From Enterocola sp045654205 (GTDB lineage: Bacteria > Bacteroidota > Bacteroidia > Bacteroidales > Paludibacteraceae), in NCBI GenBank assembly GCA_045654205.1, contig JAZOMZ010000028.1:62001-126000 (forward strand): a stretch of 64,000 nt of DNA, read 5' to 3'. Shown here one piece after another: positions 26,499 to 35,470 of this stretch. The notes beneath the pieces are model-generated. The model worked only from the letters and a program-made list of their open reading frames with translations. It searched no databases and was not told the origin of the DNA. A program made the position numbers and the translations under genes. Within the stretch, counting starts at the first letter, position 1. Every line of letters begins with the position of its first letter.

Positions 26499-26813
26499 AT
26501 GTCTGAAGAAGAAGAATTAAAACCTCCATACGGAGAGCGTCCTATATATAAAACCCCAATGCTTAATAGTTTGATTAAGCGATCTGAAGATAGTGAGGTG
26601 AAATGCAAGATTTGCGGAGTGTCGCTTGCTGGTAGAATTATGCAGTCAACTCAATATACCTGCGACCATTGTGGCAGACGCTTTGATATGTGCCGCGACT
26701 GTGGCGTAACAGAATTTTGCCCAAATTGCGGTGGCTGGCTTCTTAATAGTTGGGAGCTCGAAGGCAAGTGGATTGAGAAAAAACTCCACAAGCCTCATCA
26801 TCATCACCATTAA
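26499..26813 (+). CDS. Small zinc-ribbon protein with natural poly-His tail
   Basis: 104 residues from ATG at 26499 (a TTG at 26466 would add an implausible leader). It has paired CxxC knuckles (CKICG, CDHCG, CRDCG, CPNCG), i.e. two zinc ribbons, and ends in HKPHHHHH. No signal peptide, so it is cytoplasmic. The function is unknown; the final His cluster may bind metal. A terminator follows 30 bases after the stop codon. Confidence 0.75.
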   Translation: MSEEEELKPPYGERPIYKTPMLNSLIKRSEDSEVKCKICGVSLAGRIMQSTQYTCDHCGRRFDMCRDCGVTEFCPNCGGWLLNSWELEGKWIEKKLHKPHHHHH

Positions 26814-26842
26814 AAATCTTATCATTAGATAATAGTTATTGC

Positions 26843-26883
26843 AAGGACGCATGATTCTATAAAAAGGTTCATGCGTCCTTTTT
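26843..26883 (+). terminator. Rho-independent terminator after the zinc-ribbon gene
   Basis: A 12-base perfect stem AAGGACGCATGA / TCATGCGTCCTT with a 14-base loop, followed by TTT. Confidence 0.85.
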
Positions 26884-26924
26884 ACGTACTTCTAGCAACA
26901 ATTTTTAAGAAATTTATTCAATCG

Positions 26925-26956
26925 TTTGCATATTTTGTAACAATTTTGTAACTTTG
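26925..26956 (+). promoter_or_regulatory. Promoter of the secreted-protein set (TTTG-N20-TAACTTTG)
   Basis: A -33 TTTG at 26925-26928 and -7 TAACTTTG at 26949-26956 with a 20-base spacer is a near-consensus Bacteroidetes promoter. The ATG is 34 bases downstream. Confidence 0.75.
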
Positions 26957-26990
26957 GACGCTTTTCTACTAGAAAATAAATATACAAAAT

Positions 26991-29000
26991 ATGAAAAAAT
27001 TATTACTTCTTTTTAGTTTAATATTATATTCATTACTCACTGTTGCTCAAACAGTTAATGAAAACTTTACGCTAGAGGTGTTGCCTCAACGTACAGACGA
27101 TATGTTGGAATTTACGTTTAGTTACAAAAATGTAAATGATAATACAACATTTCAAATCTATAAATACCTAACAAACGACAAAACTGCTGGTGAACTTTCT
27201 GTGGAGTTTAAAGCTACCGAACGACTTGCAGAAGGTGTAACACCAAATGCGTCTGCCGTGTATTCGTGCTACCTTGATGGTTTGGATCTTACAGGTAATA
27301 TTGTATACAAAGTTGGTGTTAAGGCGATACAAGAAACTATTTCTGGCGAAATCAAAGAAGAAATAGTTTATGTTTATCAACCAAATGGTCAGTTTAATGG
27401 TGGCTCTAGAGCAGTTGACGAATTTGAAAATGCTACTGAGTATCGCTTTACATACGGTTTGCCAAATGCTCCAGTTCTTTCAGAAAAAAAATCTTCTTCT
27501 GTAAGATTAACTTGGTCTGCTCAATGTAATCATGGTACTCCTGAACTTTATACTATTTTTGATAGAAATTCAAATGTGGTAATAGCAACTACAACAGAAA
27601 CTACATATGTAGTAACAAATCTGCTTGCAGGTCGAACTTACGACTTCTTTATTCGTGCATATAAAGATGGTAATTATTTGTCAACTTCTCTTAGTGCACT
27701 TTACACTCCAGAGAGTGTGGATTGTGTTACATTTATTAGTGGGGAACAAATAGATAGACAAGGGTTGTCGTTACAAATATTAGGTTATCAAGATGCATAT
27801 TTGGAGAATGCTGGATATGAATTGTATATGGGAGAAGAAATGGCAACAGATTATGGTTCTTCTCCTGGAGGTGACGTTATAGATTTTTATTTTGCATCTA
27901 ATATAGATACATCAAAAGAATTTAAACTAGTAACAAAAAATGCAAAAACAGGCAACAAAGCAATTGGCTTGTTTAAACTAAAAGCAGATGGTTCTGCTAT
28001 TGATACTCAAAGTTGTGATATTGTTTTTGACTTGCATGTGACTCATGTTACTCAATATACTGTTACATTAGAATGGACAGATCCTGGTTTTACTGCGACA
28101 AAAGCAGCTATTGAAGTTATAAATTTGGACAAAGATCAAGAAGAGAAATATCCAGAAACTATAAAACTAGCAAATCCAAGAGTTAGTACATATACTGTCG
28201 GCAGTCTAGAACACTCAACCAATTATAAGTTTATATTGAAACTTTCTGATGATTATAATAATCAGGCAAAAGCAGAAGTAAAAACTAAAACAAAAGTGGG
28301 AAGTATTTGTGAGCTAGATGATGTTACATCTGTTTCTTGGCTTGGTTGTGATAAAAATGGTGAATTCTTGGCACCATACGATGTAGAATTCTATACAGAG
28401 TATGAGAATAATAAACCAATAGTAACAGTTAGATTTAAACTAAATAGTGCCGATGAGATTAATAATGTTAAATTATATTACGCTCCAGATGGCAATATAT
28501 TTACCACATTATTCAATATTAAGAGTCTTGATATGAAGAAAGGGGTAGATGGTTGGTACTCTGCATCATTTGATAAACTTAGTGGAGTGAGTAACATGGA
28601 TGATAGAAGATTCTATTTTTCTGTTGCAGTTACCCCTGCTAAACGTTGTAGTTATCTAACAAACTTTTATTTAATGAAACCAGTTGCTTATCAAGTTGGT
28701 GTGGGTTGTCAAGACGAAGAGGTCTTTACAATTATCTCTTTTGATAAGACCTATGAAGATCAGTCACAGTTTACACTTAAAACAAATGGTCGTATGGCAT
28801 CTGTGGGGGTATTCCCAGAAGATGGATATATAGATGGTGAGTTTATTATCGAAAAACGTATGTTCTACAATAATTTTGACGATGCTCCTTCTGAATTTAC
28901 ATTGGATATATCAGATTTCCCTGTTGGGAAATATTATATGCACATTCACGATGTGTATGGTGAAGCAGGAGATTTAAAATATTTATGGGCAATTTATTAA
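26991..29000 (+). CDS. Secreted protein with fibronectin type III-like domains
   Basis: 669 residues: signal peptide (LLLLFSLILYSLLTVAQ), then several beta-sandwich repeats with the FN3 pattern. Examples are APVLSEKKSSSVRLTWSAQ, then TTYVVTNLLAGRTYDFFIRAY, and VTQYTVTLEWTDPGF, then STYTVGSLEHSTNYKFIL. The final ~75 residues (ending FPVGKYYMHI... LWAIY) recall the shape of a T9SS C-terminal domain but lack clear motifs. It is probably an exported surface or adhesion-type protein. It is co-oriented with the giant cargo gene 19 bp downstream and probably shares its transcript. Confidence 0.75.
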   Translation: MKKLLLLFSLILYSLLTVAQTVNENFTLEVLPQRTDDMLEFTFSYKNVNDNTTFQIYKYLTNDKTAGELSVEFKATERLAEGVTPNASAVYSCYLDGLDLTGNIVYKVGVKAIQETISGEIKEEIVYVYQPNGQFNGGSRAVDEFENATEYRFTYGLPNAPVLSEKKSSSVRLTWSAQCNHGTPELYTIFDRNSNVVIATTTETTYVVTNLLAGRTYDFFIRAYKDGNYLSTSLSALYTPESVDCVTFISGEQIDRQGLSLQILGYQDAYLENAGYELYMGEEMATDYGSSPGGDVIDFYFASNIDTSKEFKLVTKNAKTGNKAIGLFKLKADGSAIDTQSCDIVFDLHVTHVTQYTVTLEWTDPGFTATKAAIEVINLDKDQEEKYPETIKLANPRVSTYTVGSLEHSTNYKFILKLSDDYNNQAKAEVKTKTKVGSICELDDVTSVSWLGCDKNGEFLAPYDVEFYTEYENNKPIVTVRFKLNSADEINNVKLYYAPDGNIFTTLFNIKSLDMKKGVDGWYSASFDKLSGVSNMDDRRFYFSVAVTPAKRCSYLTNFYLMKPVAYQVGVGCQDEEVFTIISFDKTYEDQSQFTLKTNGRMASVGVFPEDGYIDGEFIIEKRMFYNNFDDAPSEFTLDISDFPVGKYYMHIHDVYGEAGDLKYLWAIY

Positions 29001-29019
29001 TGAGGAGGGGGAAAAGATT

Positions 29020-32000
29020 ATGAAAACAATGATGAATAAAATATTTGCATTTCTAGTAATTTGCTTTAGTTTGTCTACCTTTACAGTAAGTGCTGCAGAT
29101 TTAGCTGCAAACCTAACTATTTATTTTGATGTAACAGAATTTGGAGATTTTTCAGGAAAGAAACTTCAATTAATGGTAGGTCATGGAACCTACTCTATTA
29201 CATACAAAATGAATAAGGTAGAAGGATATGATAACCTTTATAGTGTAAAGATTAGTGATGTTAATAGTGGGAATAAGTGGGGCGGTGCAACTCAACTAGG
29301 TTTCATGGCAGCTGATGAAATTTGGGGCGCAGAAAGTAACGGTTCAAATAGTCAACCAAAAAATCGTATTAAATGGGCTCCAATATACACTGGTATTTAC
29401 AGTGTGTCAAGTACGCTGTCTGGAAATGTATTGTTTACAGGCAAGAATCCATTAAGTATTACTAAAAACTATGTTTTACCACCTAAATATTATGTTGCAG
29501 GAAATGGTGTTACGGGAAATCCATGGTGCAATGGAAATAATTGGACTATTTCTTCTGCTAATGAGATAAAAGACGGAGTTCTAAAATTTAGTTTAGTTCC
29601 TGCAGGAGAATATGAGTTTAAGGTGACTGATAACACCAATTGGTATGGTTATTATTCACATTTTAAAGCAGATAAAAGTACAAAATCTGATTTTATCTCA
29701 TATATTAATACAGCCGACGATAATATCAAGATAACAACAACAGCATGTTCTGATATTACAGTCAACTTTAATTCTACTTCAAAGGAAATTACCGTTGATG
29801 CAAAATTCTATGAGTCAAAATATTACCTTATGGGTGTAGATACAGATGGTAATGGAAAAAGCGATGACAACTGGGAGGTCGGTAGCAGCATTGAGTTGGT
29901 TGCACATCCAGACAAAGAAGGTGTGTTAATGTTACTAGATCAAAAAATAACCAAAGCTACTGATGCTTTCAAAATAGTAGAGAAAAGCGTATGCGGCGAT
30001 GATTATTTTGCAAATGTAGTACATTCTACTATTCCTTTTTCTGGAGGAGGGTCAGGCTCTGCTGTGCCTAATATTGTTCTAGAAGATGGTATATACGATT
30101 TTTATTTCAATGTAAAAACTGGAGAAATAGAAATTTATGGCAATCTTGACAATTACAGAACTATATATCTAGACCATAATGTATATAATAATAAGGATGA
30201 ATTAATCGGTACCTGGACTTCTGATAATGCTCGTATAGCATTATATTATTTCAATTCAACACGAAATGGATGGGTAAATGCAGCTAGATGTAATGATGTA
30301 TATTATGCTCAAATACCTGTAGATTGTGATGGTTATATATGGTGTAGAATGAATCCAAATTCAACAACAAATGGTTGGGAGGAAGATACTCAAGTTTGGA
30401 ATAGAACTTCCGATATTACATACAATGCAGATAAGACTTTAACAAAGATAACAGGTTGGCAACAAGCAAATCATAAAGAAGTTGCTTACACTGGCAATTG
30501 CGAAAAAGAAAATATAACTGTAGATTGTGAGTTTGCAGCGATAGATGGCGATACACTATATGTTACTATCGATAAATTCTCTGAACCAGATTATTGTAAT
30601 TATAAGTTCACTTCATTTGAAGAAGCATTTGCAGTGTTAAAATTAAATCCAGCAATATGCACCGCAACAACTATTACTTATAACCAATTGGAAGAAGATG
30701 AAATTACACTAAAAATACCGATGGTGATGAACGTGGTGTTTGGTCCTGAGTCATATAAAGGTACTGAATATGTAGGAATGTCTGGAGGGCATATAGGTAA
30801 TGCTCCTGCAATTTTCTTCCGTAATATAAATAAAAATGGTGGAGCAGAATTAATTGTTCGCACTGCAGATCCTAAAGGTAACCGTGCCGTGCTAGTTCAC
30901 CCTGTAATTCGTCGTTCTAGAAATATTACTTTAAGCAACTTAGATATAATAAGTGATCCTGATTTGCGCGACAATGCTTTAGATATAGATACAGGAGAGG
31001 GTATTGATAATCTAGAGGGCTTAAACGCAGACTACAATATAGTTGAATTACCAGAAGTTGAAAGCAATATTACTCTTAAAAATTGTTATGTAGAATCATA
31101 CGGACGTAATGGTATCCATATAGTTGGTATAAAAGGTCTTCATGTAGAAAATAATGAGTTCTATACAAAATATGATTTCTCTGTAGATCAAACAGAAGGT
31201 GAAGACGTAGTCGATTGGGGTGGTACGATTAAATTCATTAACTGTACAGACGTTAAATTCCTACGTAACAATTCAGAAGGAACACTTGCTACCAGCTTCT
31301 TTATTCAAGGTTGTCAACGTATGCTTATTATGAACAACGTGTTCTGGAATGATAATACAGTAAAAGTTGCAAATCTTGATAATACTAACAGAACTGTAGC
31401 TAATGTTCGTTTAGTGAATTATGGAACAAAAGCAGCAGAACGCCCAGTTAAGAATATAGGTATTTATTACAATACATTCTTTATTAAAGACAACAATGTA
31501 GGTGACGGAAGTTATGATCGCTTTGACTTCTTCCGTCTAGGAGGTTTGCAACAACCTGTTATTGCAAGTAACTTTGAGCCTAAAACCATTCGTTTCCAAT
31601 ACAATAACTGCTATAGTTATGATGATGATATAATTGGAAATAATGATAATGAAATCAATACTACAACCTTCTATTTGCAAGGAATAGGTAAGAGTGCAGA
31701 TTGGTGCCAATGCTTCAAGTATAACAACTTCTGGAGTGCTTATGATAAAATAAATAAAAACATTTCTTCTGCTTTTGAGGTAGGAAAATTCTGTGTAGAT
31801 GCAAATGAGACTTATAATGCATACATTGATGTTCCATCACAAGTATGTAAAACAGACCCAACTCGTCCTGCTTCATTAGTAGTAAAAGGTAAAGGTCTAA
31901 ATGTAGGCACTGTAATATCAGAAGATGAGGATGTGTCAGAACAAGGCGCACACCTATTATTCAATGATAGATTAAATCCAGATAACGGAGTAAACTCTAT

Positions 32001-34290
32001 TCGTCCGCATTCATCTGTAGACAATAAAAATGAATCACTAACCCCATACGATAAAATTTACAAAGAACCAGGAACAATAAATCTGTATACGTCACCTATT
32101 GTTGGAAGTCAATCTTCTGATGTTTTGATTACCTCTATAAAGTTAACACCACAAAAATTAATAAAATTAAACCTTGTAGATAAAGAAGGTAATTCATTAA
32201 TTGATGTAGAAGAATGTAAACCATTGGTAGAAAGTAGATTTGCAATAACAACTGCAGATGGTACACCTATATGTAGCTTGACAACTGATAACGAAGGTAA
32301 TTTGGACGACGTTCCTGTTTATGTTACATTTATTCGTCCAACAGATGTCACAGAAGATACAACTTATGAAGCATTTTTGATTATAGAACCTTCTCAAGAT
32401 GCTGATGCTCAACTTATATTGACTATCCCTATTCGTGGACACTATATTGCAAAAATAGAATCTATACCAGGTACATGGACAATTGGTGCATTCCAACAAC
32501 GAGAAGAAATGCCTGTGGATACAATCGTATGGCATGGTTCTGTATCTACAGATTGGGATAACCGAAACAACTGGTACAAAACAGACGGAACTTTGGTTAC
32601 ATGTCTAGATGCTTTAACAGAAGATTTGACAGTTATTATTCCTAATAAAGATTCAGAAAAATATATTACCCCTCCAGATGGTATATATAATTATCCTTCT
32701 TTGCCAAAAATAGCTAGTACAGAAAACTTTGGGAAAGTGAGAAATGATAATTGGAATGGAGAACAGGTAAACGCAGGAAGTCCAGAGACAGCTACCCAAG
32801 TGGCCAAAAAAATCTATATGGAGTATGGATCTGCTTTGGTTGGTGTAGAAGAATTGGGAGATAAACGTTATTCAGAAGTAGAATCTGAATTCGTTGCTCG
32901 CAGAAATGATTGGTTACTTGTGGGTGGTGTGGTAAACCCATTTGATACAGACGAAGAAGGAAATCTAGTAATAGATGCAAATGGTAATAAAGTTTCTCGC
33001 CCAATGGTATCTGGAGATTATTTCCTAAATTATCTTCCACATGTTTATATGCATTCAGCTAATATCAATAAAAGTGTAGTATATGCAGATGAAGATAGTG
33101 TAGGTTGGGATGAGTCTTTTGCTCCACTAGATGTGGAAGTGGATCCAAAACGTGTGTTTGCTATTCGTCTTCCAAATCAATATGGAAATACATATAAAGA
33201 AAAACTACCTGCTGTAGTATATAATCGTAGGAACCAAACTAATTATGATCCTAATGAACCATATGCTTACAAATTCAATGGTCGTTTCTACAATGAATCT
33301 AAAGGACTATATTATGAAGGTTTAACACCTGAAAAACCAGTACTTTTAACAAATACTTATCCTGCCAATATTAATGCATATAAGTTGCAAGAGGATAAAG
33401 GTACAATTCAAATTTATGATTATGATAAGTGTTCGTTTGTTGCAGTAGCAGCAGACAATCAAGATGCAGAAATCCTTTCTCAACATGGTTTCTTGTTTAC
33501 ACCTAAATCTGGTTTAACAGCATTGAATGTGACTCAAAACTATTTCAAAAACACAGAAACTGGTCATAGAAGTGTTGCAGAAGAAGTACTTTCATTTAGA
33601 ATACAGTTGTCTAATAATAAGGAATCTGTTGCGAGTGAGGTGTATATTCGCTATGATGAATTAAAAGATGACGCAGTGGATTACGCATCAGATGCACCAA
33701 AAGCATTTAATGGAATGATTAAGGTATTGCCAGAACTATATGTAATGCGTTACGATAAGAAATGGTCTGGAATTAGCATTCCTGATATTAGCAAGTCAAT
33801 TCCATTAGGAGTGAAAATGCAAGTGTCAAATCAAGTGCTTACATTTAGCATTTCAAATGTCAATATTCCATACGATATTATTCTAGAAGATAGATTTGTG
33901 GGTAAAACCTATAATCTATCAGCTGGTGAAGAATGTGTGGTAGATGATTTAGTAGCAGGAAATTGCGAAGGTAGATTCTATATAATGCTTCAAGAAAATG
34001 CTACAGACGAGGAAGAAAACCTTGGAGATGATGTTACCACCGATGTTGAAGATGCAGTAGAATCTTCTCCAATGATTGATATCTTCACAAATGGAAATCA
34101 ATTGGTTGTGTCAGCAAATAATGAAGTGGAACTTCAAACAATCATAATTTCAGATATGTCTGGTAAACATCAAGTTTATAAGGTCTCAGGACAATATGTA
34201 GTGCTATCACTTCCTGTTTCTACTGGAGTTTATACAGTAAATGTAGTTGGCGATACAGCCTCAGTAATAGAGAAAGTAAAACTAAATTAA
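29020..34290 (+). CDS. Giant secreted beta-helix protein with T9SS-type C-terminal domain
   Basis: 1756 residues. After a signal peptide come several ~100-residue beta modules of unknown type (residues ~30-370). A right-handed parallel beta-helix occupies about 630-830, recognisable from repeats such as NITLSNLDI, NITLKNCYV and GLHVENNEF. Ig-like modules follow, with a WHGSVSTDWDNRNNWY segment near 1170 of a kind frequent in T9SS cargos. The last ~75 residues (GNQLVV..., SGKHQVYKVSG, STGVYTVNVVG, EKVKLN) match a type A T9SS sorting domain. It should be exported across the outer membrane and left on the surface. An unusually strong purine-rich ribosome site (GAGGAGGGGG) precedes the ATG. Confidence 0.85.
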   Translation: MKTMMNKIFAFLVICFSLSTFTVSAADLAANLTIYFDVTEFGDFSGKKLQLMVGHGTYSITYKMNKVEGYDNLYSVKISDVNSGNKWGGATQLGFMAADEIWGAESNGSNSQPKNRIKWAPIYTGIYSVSSTLSGNVLFTGKNPLSITKNYVLPPKYYVAGNGVTGNPWCNGNNWTISSANEIKDGVLKFSLVPAGEYEFKVTDNTNWYGYYSHFKADKSTKSDFISYINTADDNIKITTTACSDITVNFNSTSKEITVDAKFYESKYYLMGVDTDGNGKSDDNWEVGSSIELVAHPDKEGVLMLLDQKITKATDAFKIVEKSVCGDDYFANVVHSTIPFSGGGSGSAVPNIVLEDGIYDFYFNVKTGEIEIYGNLDNYRTIYLDHNVYNNKDELIGTWTSDNARIALYYFNSTRNGWVNAARCNDVYYAQIPVDCDGYIWCRMNPNSTTNGWEEDTQVWNRTSDITYNADKTLTKITGWQQANHKEVAYTGNCEKENITVDCEFAAIDGDTLYVTIDKFSEPDYCNYKFTSFEEAFAVLKLNPAICTATTITYNQLEEDEITLKIPMVMNVVFGPESYKGTEYVGMSGGHIGNAPAIFFRNINKNGGAELIVRTADPKGNRAVLVHPVIRRSRNITLSNLDIISDPDLRDNALDIDTGEGIDNLEGLNADYNIVELPEVESNITLKNCYVESYGRNGIHIVGIKGLHVENNEFYTKYDFSVDQTEGEDVVDWGGTIKFINCTDVKFLRNNSEGTLATSFFIQGCQRMLIMNNVFWNDNTVKVANLDNTNRTVANVRLVNYGTKAAERPVKNIGIYYNTFFIKDNNVGDGSYDRFDFFRLGGLQQPVIASNFEPKTIRFQYNNCYSYDDDIIGNNDNEINTTTFYLQGIGKSADWCQCFKYNNFWSAYDKINKNISSAFEVGKFCVDANETYNAYIDVPSQVCKTDPTRPASLVVKGKGLNVGTVISEDEDVSEQGAHLLFNDRLNPDNGVNSIRPHSSVDNKNESLTPYDKIYKEPGTINLYTSPIVGSQSSDVLITSIKLTPQKLIKLNLVDKEGNSLIDVEECKPLVESRFAITTADGTPICSLTTDNEGNLDDVPVYVTFIRPTDVTEDTTYEAFLIIEPSQDADAQLILTIPIRGHYIAKIESIPGTWTIGAFQQREEMPVDTIVWHGSVSTDWDNRNNWYKTDGTLVTCLDALTEDLTVIIPNKDSEKYITPPDGIYNYPSLPKIASTENFGKVRNDNWNGEQVNAGSPETATQVAKKIYMEYGSALVGVEELGDKRYSEVESEFVARRNDWLLVGGVVNPFDTDEEGNLVIDANGNKVSRPMVSGDYFLNYLPHVYMHSANINKSVVYADEDSVGWDESFAPLDVEVDPKRVFAIRLPNQYGNTYKEKLPAVVYNRRNQTNYDPNEPYAYKFNGRFYNESKGLYYEGLTPEKPVLLTNTYPANINAYKLQEDKGTIQIYDYDKCSFVAVAADNQDAEILSQHGFLFTPKSGLTALNVTQNYFKNTETGHRSVAEEVLSFRIQLSNNKESVASEVYIRYDELKDDAVDYASDAPKAFNGMIKVLPELYVMRYDKKWSGISIPDISKSIPLGVKMQVSNQVLTFSISNVNIPYDIILEDRFVGKTYNLSAGEECVVDDLVAGNCEGRFYIMLQENATDEEENLGDDVTTDVEDAVESSPMIDIFTNGNQLVVSANNEVELQTIIISDMSGKHQVYKVSGQYVVLSLPVSTGVYTVNVVGDTASVIEKVKLN

Positions 34291-34305
34291 TAGGAAGATA
34301 ACAAC

Positions 34306-34734
34306 ATGAAAGTAATAAAATTATTTATACTATTAGTTTTACTAAGTTTTGGAGCAACAGCTCTTGCAGTAACTCTTCCTACATATTCTTTCTTCGGTGC
34401 AAATGAACTTTACGAGGAAGGTAGGGACGAAATTGAATATGAAGTTGGTACGAAGGTAAAAGGTATCAACTATCTTCTAGAATCAAATAATGAGGCTTGG
34501 GGTAATACTTGTTGGGATCGTTCGTTAGGAGAACAGGCTAAATGTCAAGATTGCTGTGACGAGTCTTGGGCTGCTGATGGTTATTCTGATGCCGGAGAAG
34601 TGTTGTATGACAGTTGTATGAAAATCTGTGGTGGTGGTCCATCACTTCCACTTGGCTCAACGCTTTGGTTATTACCGTTTATATTAGGATATGGTATTTA
34701 TAAAAGATATAACAATAAAAAAGTTGACTGTTAA
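34306..34734 (+). CDS. Small Cys-rich exported protein with C-terminal sorting-like tail
   Basis: 142 residues in three parts: a signal peptide (LFILLVLLSFGATALA); a middle region with six Cys, including CQDCCDESW and SCMKICGG; and a C-terminal PLGS motif, a hydrophobic helix (TLWLLPFILGYGIY) and a basic cluster (KRYNNKK). Signal, small motif, helix and basic end is the design of PEP-CTERM-like tails; no known signal was confirmed. It lies 15 bases after the T9SS cargo gene, so it may be a partner or anchor. The stop codon is inside the terminator hairpin. Confidence 0.7.
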   Translation: MKVIKLFILLVLLSFGATALAVTLPTYSFFGANELYEEGRDEIEYEVGTKVKGINYLLESNNEAWGNTCWDRSLGEQAKCQDCCDESWAADGYSDAGEVLYDSCMKICGGGPSLPLGSTLWLLPFILGYGIYKRYNNKKVDC

Positions 34735-34746
34735 GTCAACTTTTTT
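34723..34746. terminator. Bidirectional terminator overlapping a stop codon
   Basis: Stem GTTGACT/AGTCAAC with loop GTTA, T6 on the plus side and A-run before it. The TAA stop of the upstream plus-strand gene lies in the loop and right arm, and the minus-strand nucleotidyltransferase ends at the other edge. One hairpin therefore serves both converging genes. Confidence 0.85.
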
Positions 34747-35470
34747 ATTGTACAAATGTTTCAGCTTTCTCTAGCGAATCGAGCTTGCCCACATCGAGTA
34801 GCTGCAGTCCTTCTTGTGTAAATGCTTTTATCTTTTCTGCTTTGCAGGTGTTTAAGTAGAAATCTATAATTGAGAATTTCTCTGGATACTCGCCAAAGTA
34901 TTTAAAGAGCTGAGGTGAGAATACATGAATACCACTAAAGGCAAACTCTTCAAGGCGTGCAATCTCAACATTTTCGTATGGAGTTTTTATCTCGCCTGTG
35001 TTTTTATTAGTCCATGCGGTTAGGTTGCCCTCTGAGTTGAAAAGCAGCGCTCTAGAACTGTTTCTTTTGCTCACAAGTAGGGTAGCTGCAGAGCCAGAAT
35101 TGATATGCTCACTCCAAAGTGCTTTTAAATCTACATTCGACATTATATCCACATTGTGAATAAGGAAAGGTTCGTCGCCTAGTAAATTCACAGCGTGTTT
35201 AATAGCACCGCCTGTTTCTAGTAGCATCTCTCTCTCGTCAGAGAAAACTATGTCCATGCCAAAATTGTTGTTTTCCTTTACATAGTCTATTATCATCTGA
35301 CCAAAGTGGTGAATGTTTATCACTATCTTTTTGCAACCGGCAGCTTTTAGTTTTTCTATTACGTGTGCAAGTAGTGGTTTGCCTGCCACTGGCACTAAAG
35401 CTTTTGGCATAGTGTCGGTAAGTGGTTTTAGGCGTGTGCCTAGTCCTGCTGCGAATATAAATGCGTTCAT
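34745..35470 (-). CDS. Sugar-1-phosphate nucleotidyltransferase (MurU-like)
   Basis: A 241-residue nucleotidyltransferase: the N-terminal FAAGLGTRLKPLTDTMPKAL signature (with the activating Arg and Lys), GKPLLAHVIE, and an HNVDIMSNVD metal site. It forms a nucleotide sugar from NTP and a sugar-1-phosphate. Its ATG overlaps the stop of the kinase-RapZ gene (ATGA). This kinase-plus-nucleotidyltransferase pairing resembles AmgK/MurU of the MurNAc recycling route, which makes UDP-MurNAc and bypasses MurA. The sugar specificity is an inference from the pairing. Confidence 0.85.
   Translation of the reverse strand: MNAFIFAAGLGTRLKPLTDTMPKALVPVAGKPLLAHVIEKLKAAGCKKIVINIHHFGQMIIDYVKENNNFGMDIVFSDEREMLLETGGAIKHAVNLLGDEPFLIHNVDIMSNVDLKALWSEHINSGSAATLLVSKRNSSRALLFNSEGNLTAWTNKNTGEIKTPYENVEIARLEEFAFSGIHVFSPQLFKYFGEYPEKFSIIDFYLNTCKAEKIKAFTQEGLQLLDVGKLDSLEKAETFVQ

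Noticed and set aside
32197..32535. Minus-strand open frame of 112 codons
   Set aside because: Shadow of the giant beta-helix gene; Cys/Tyr/Phe-rich composition typical of antisense translations here.
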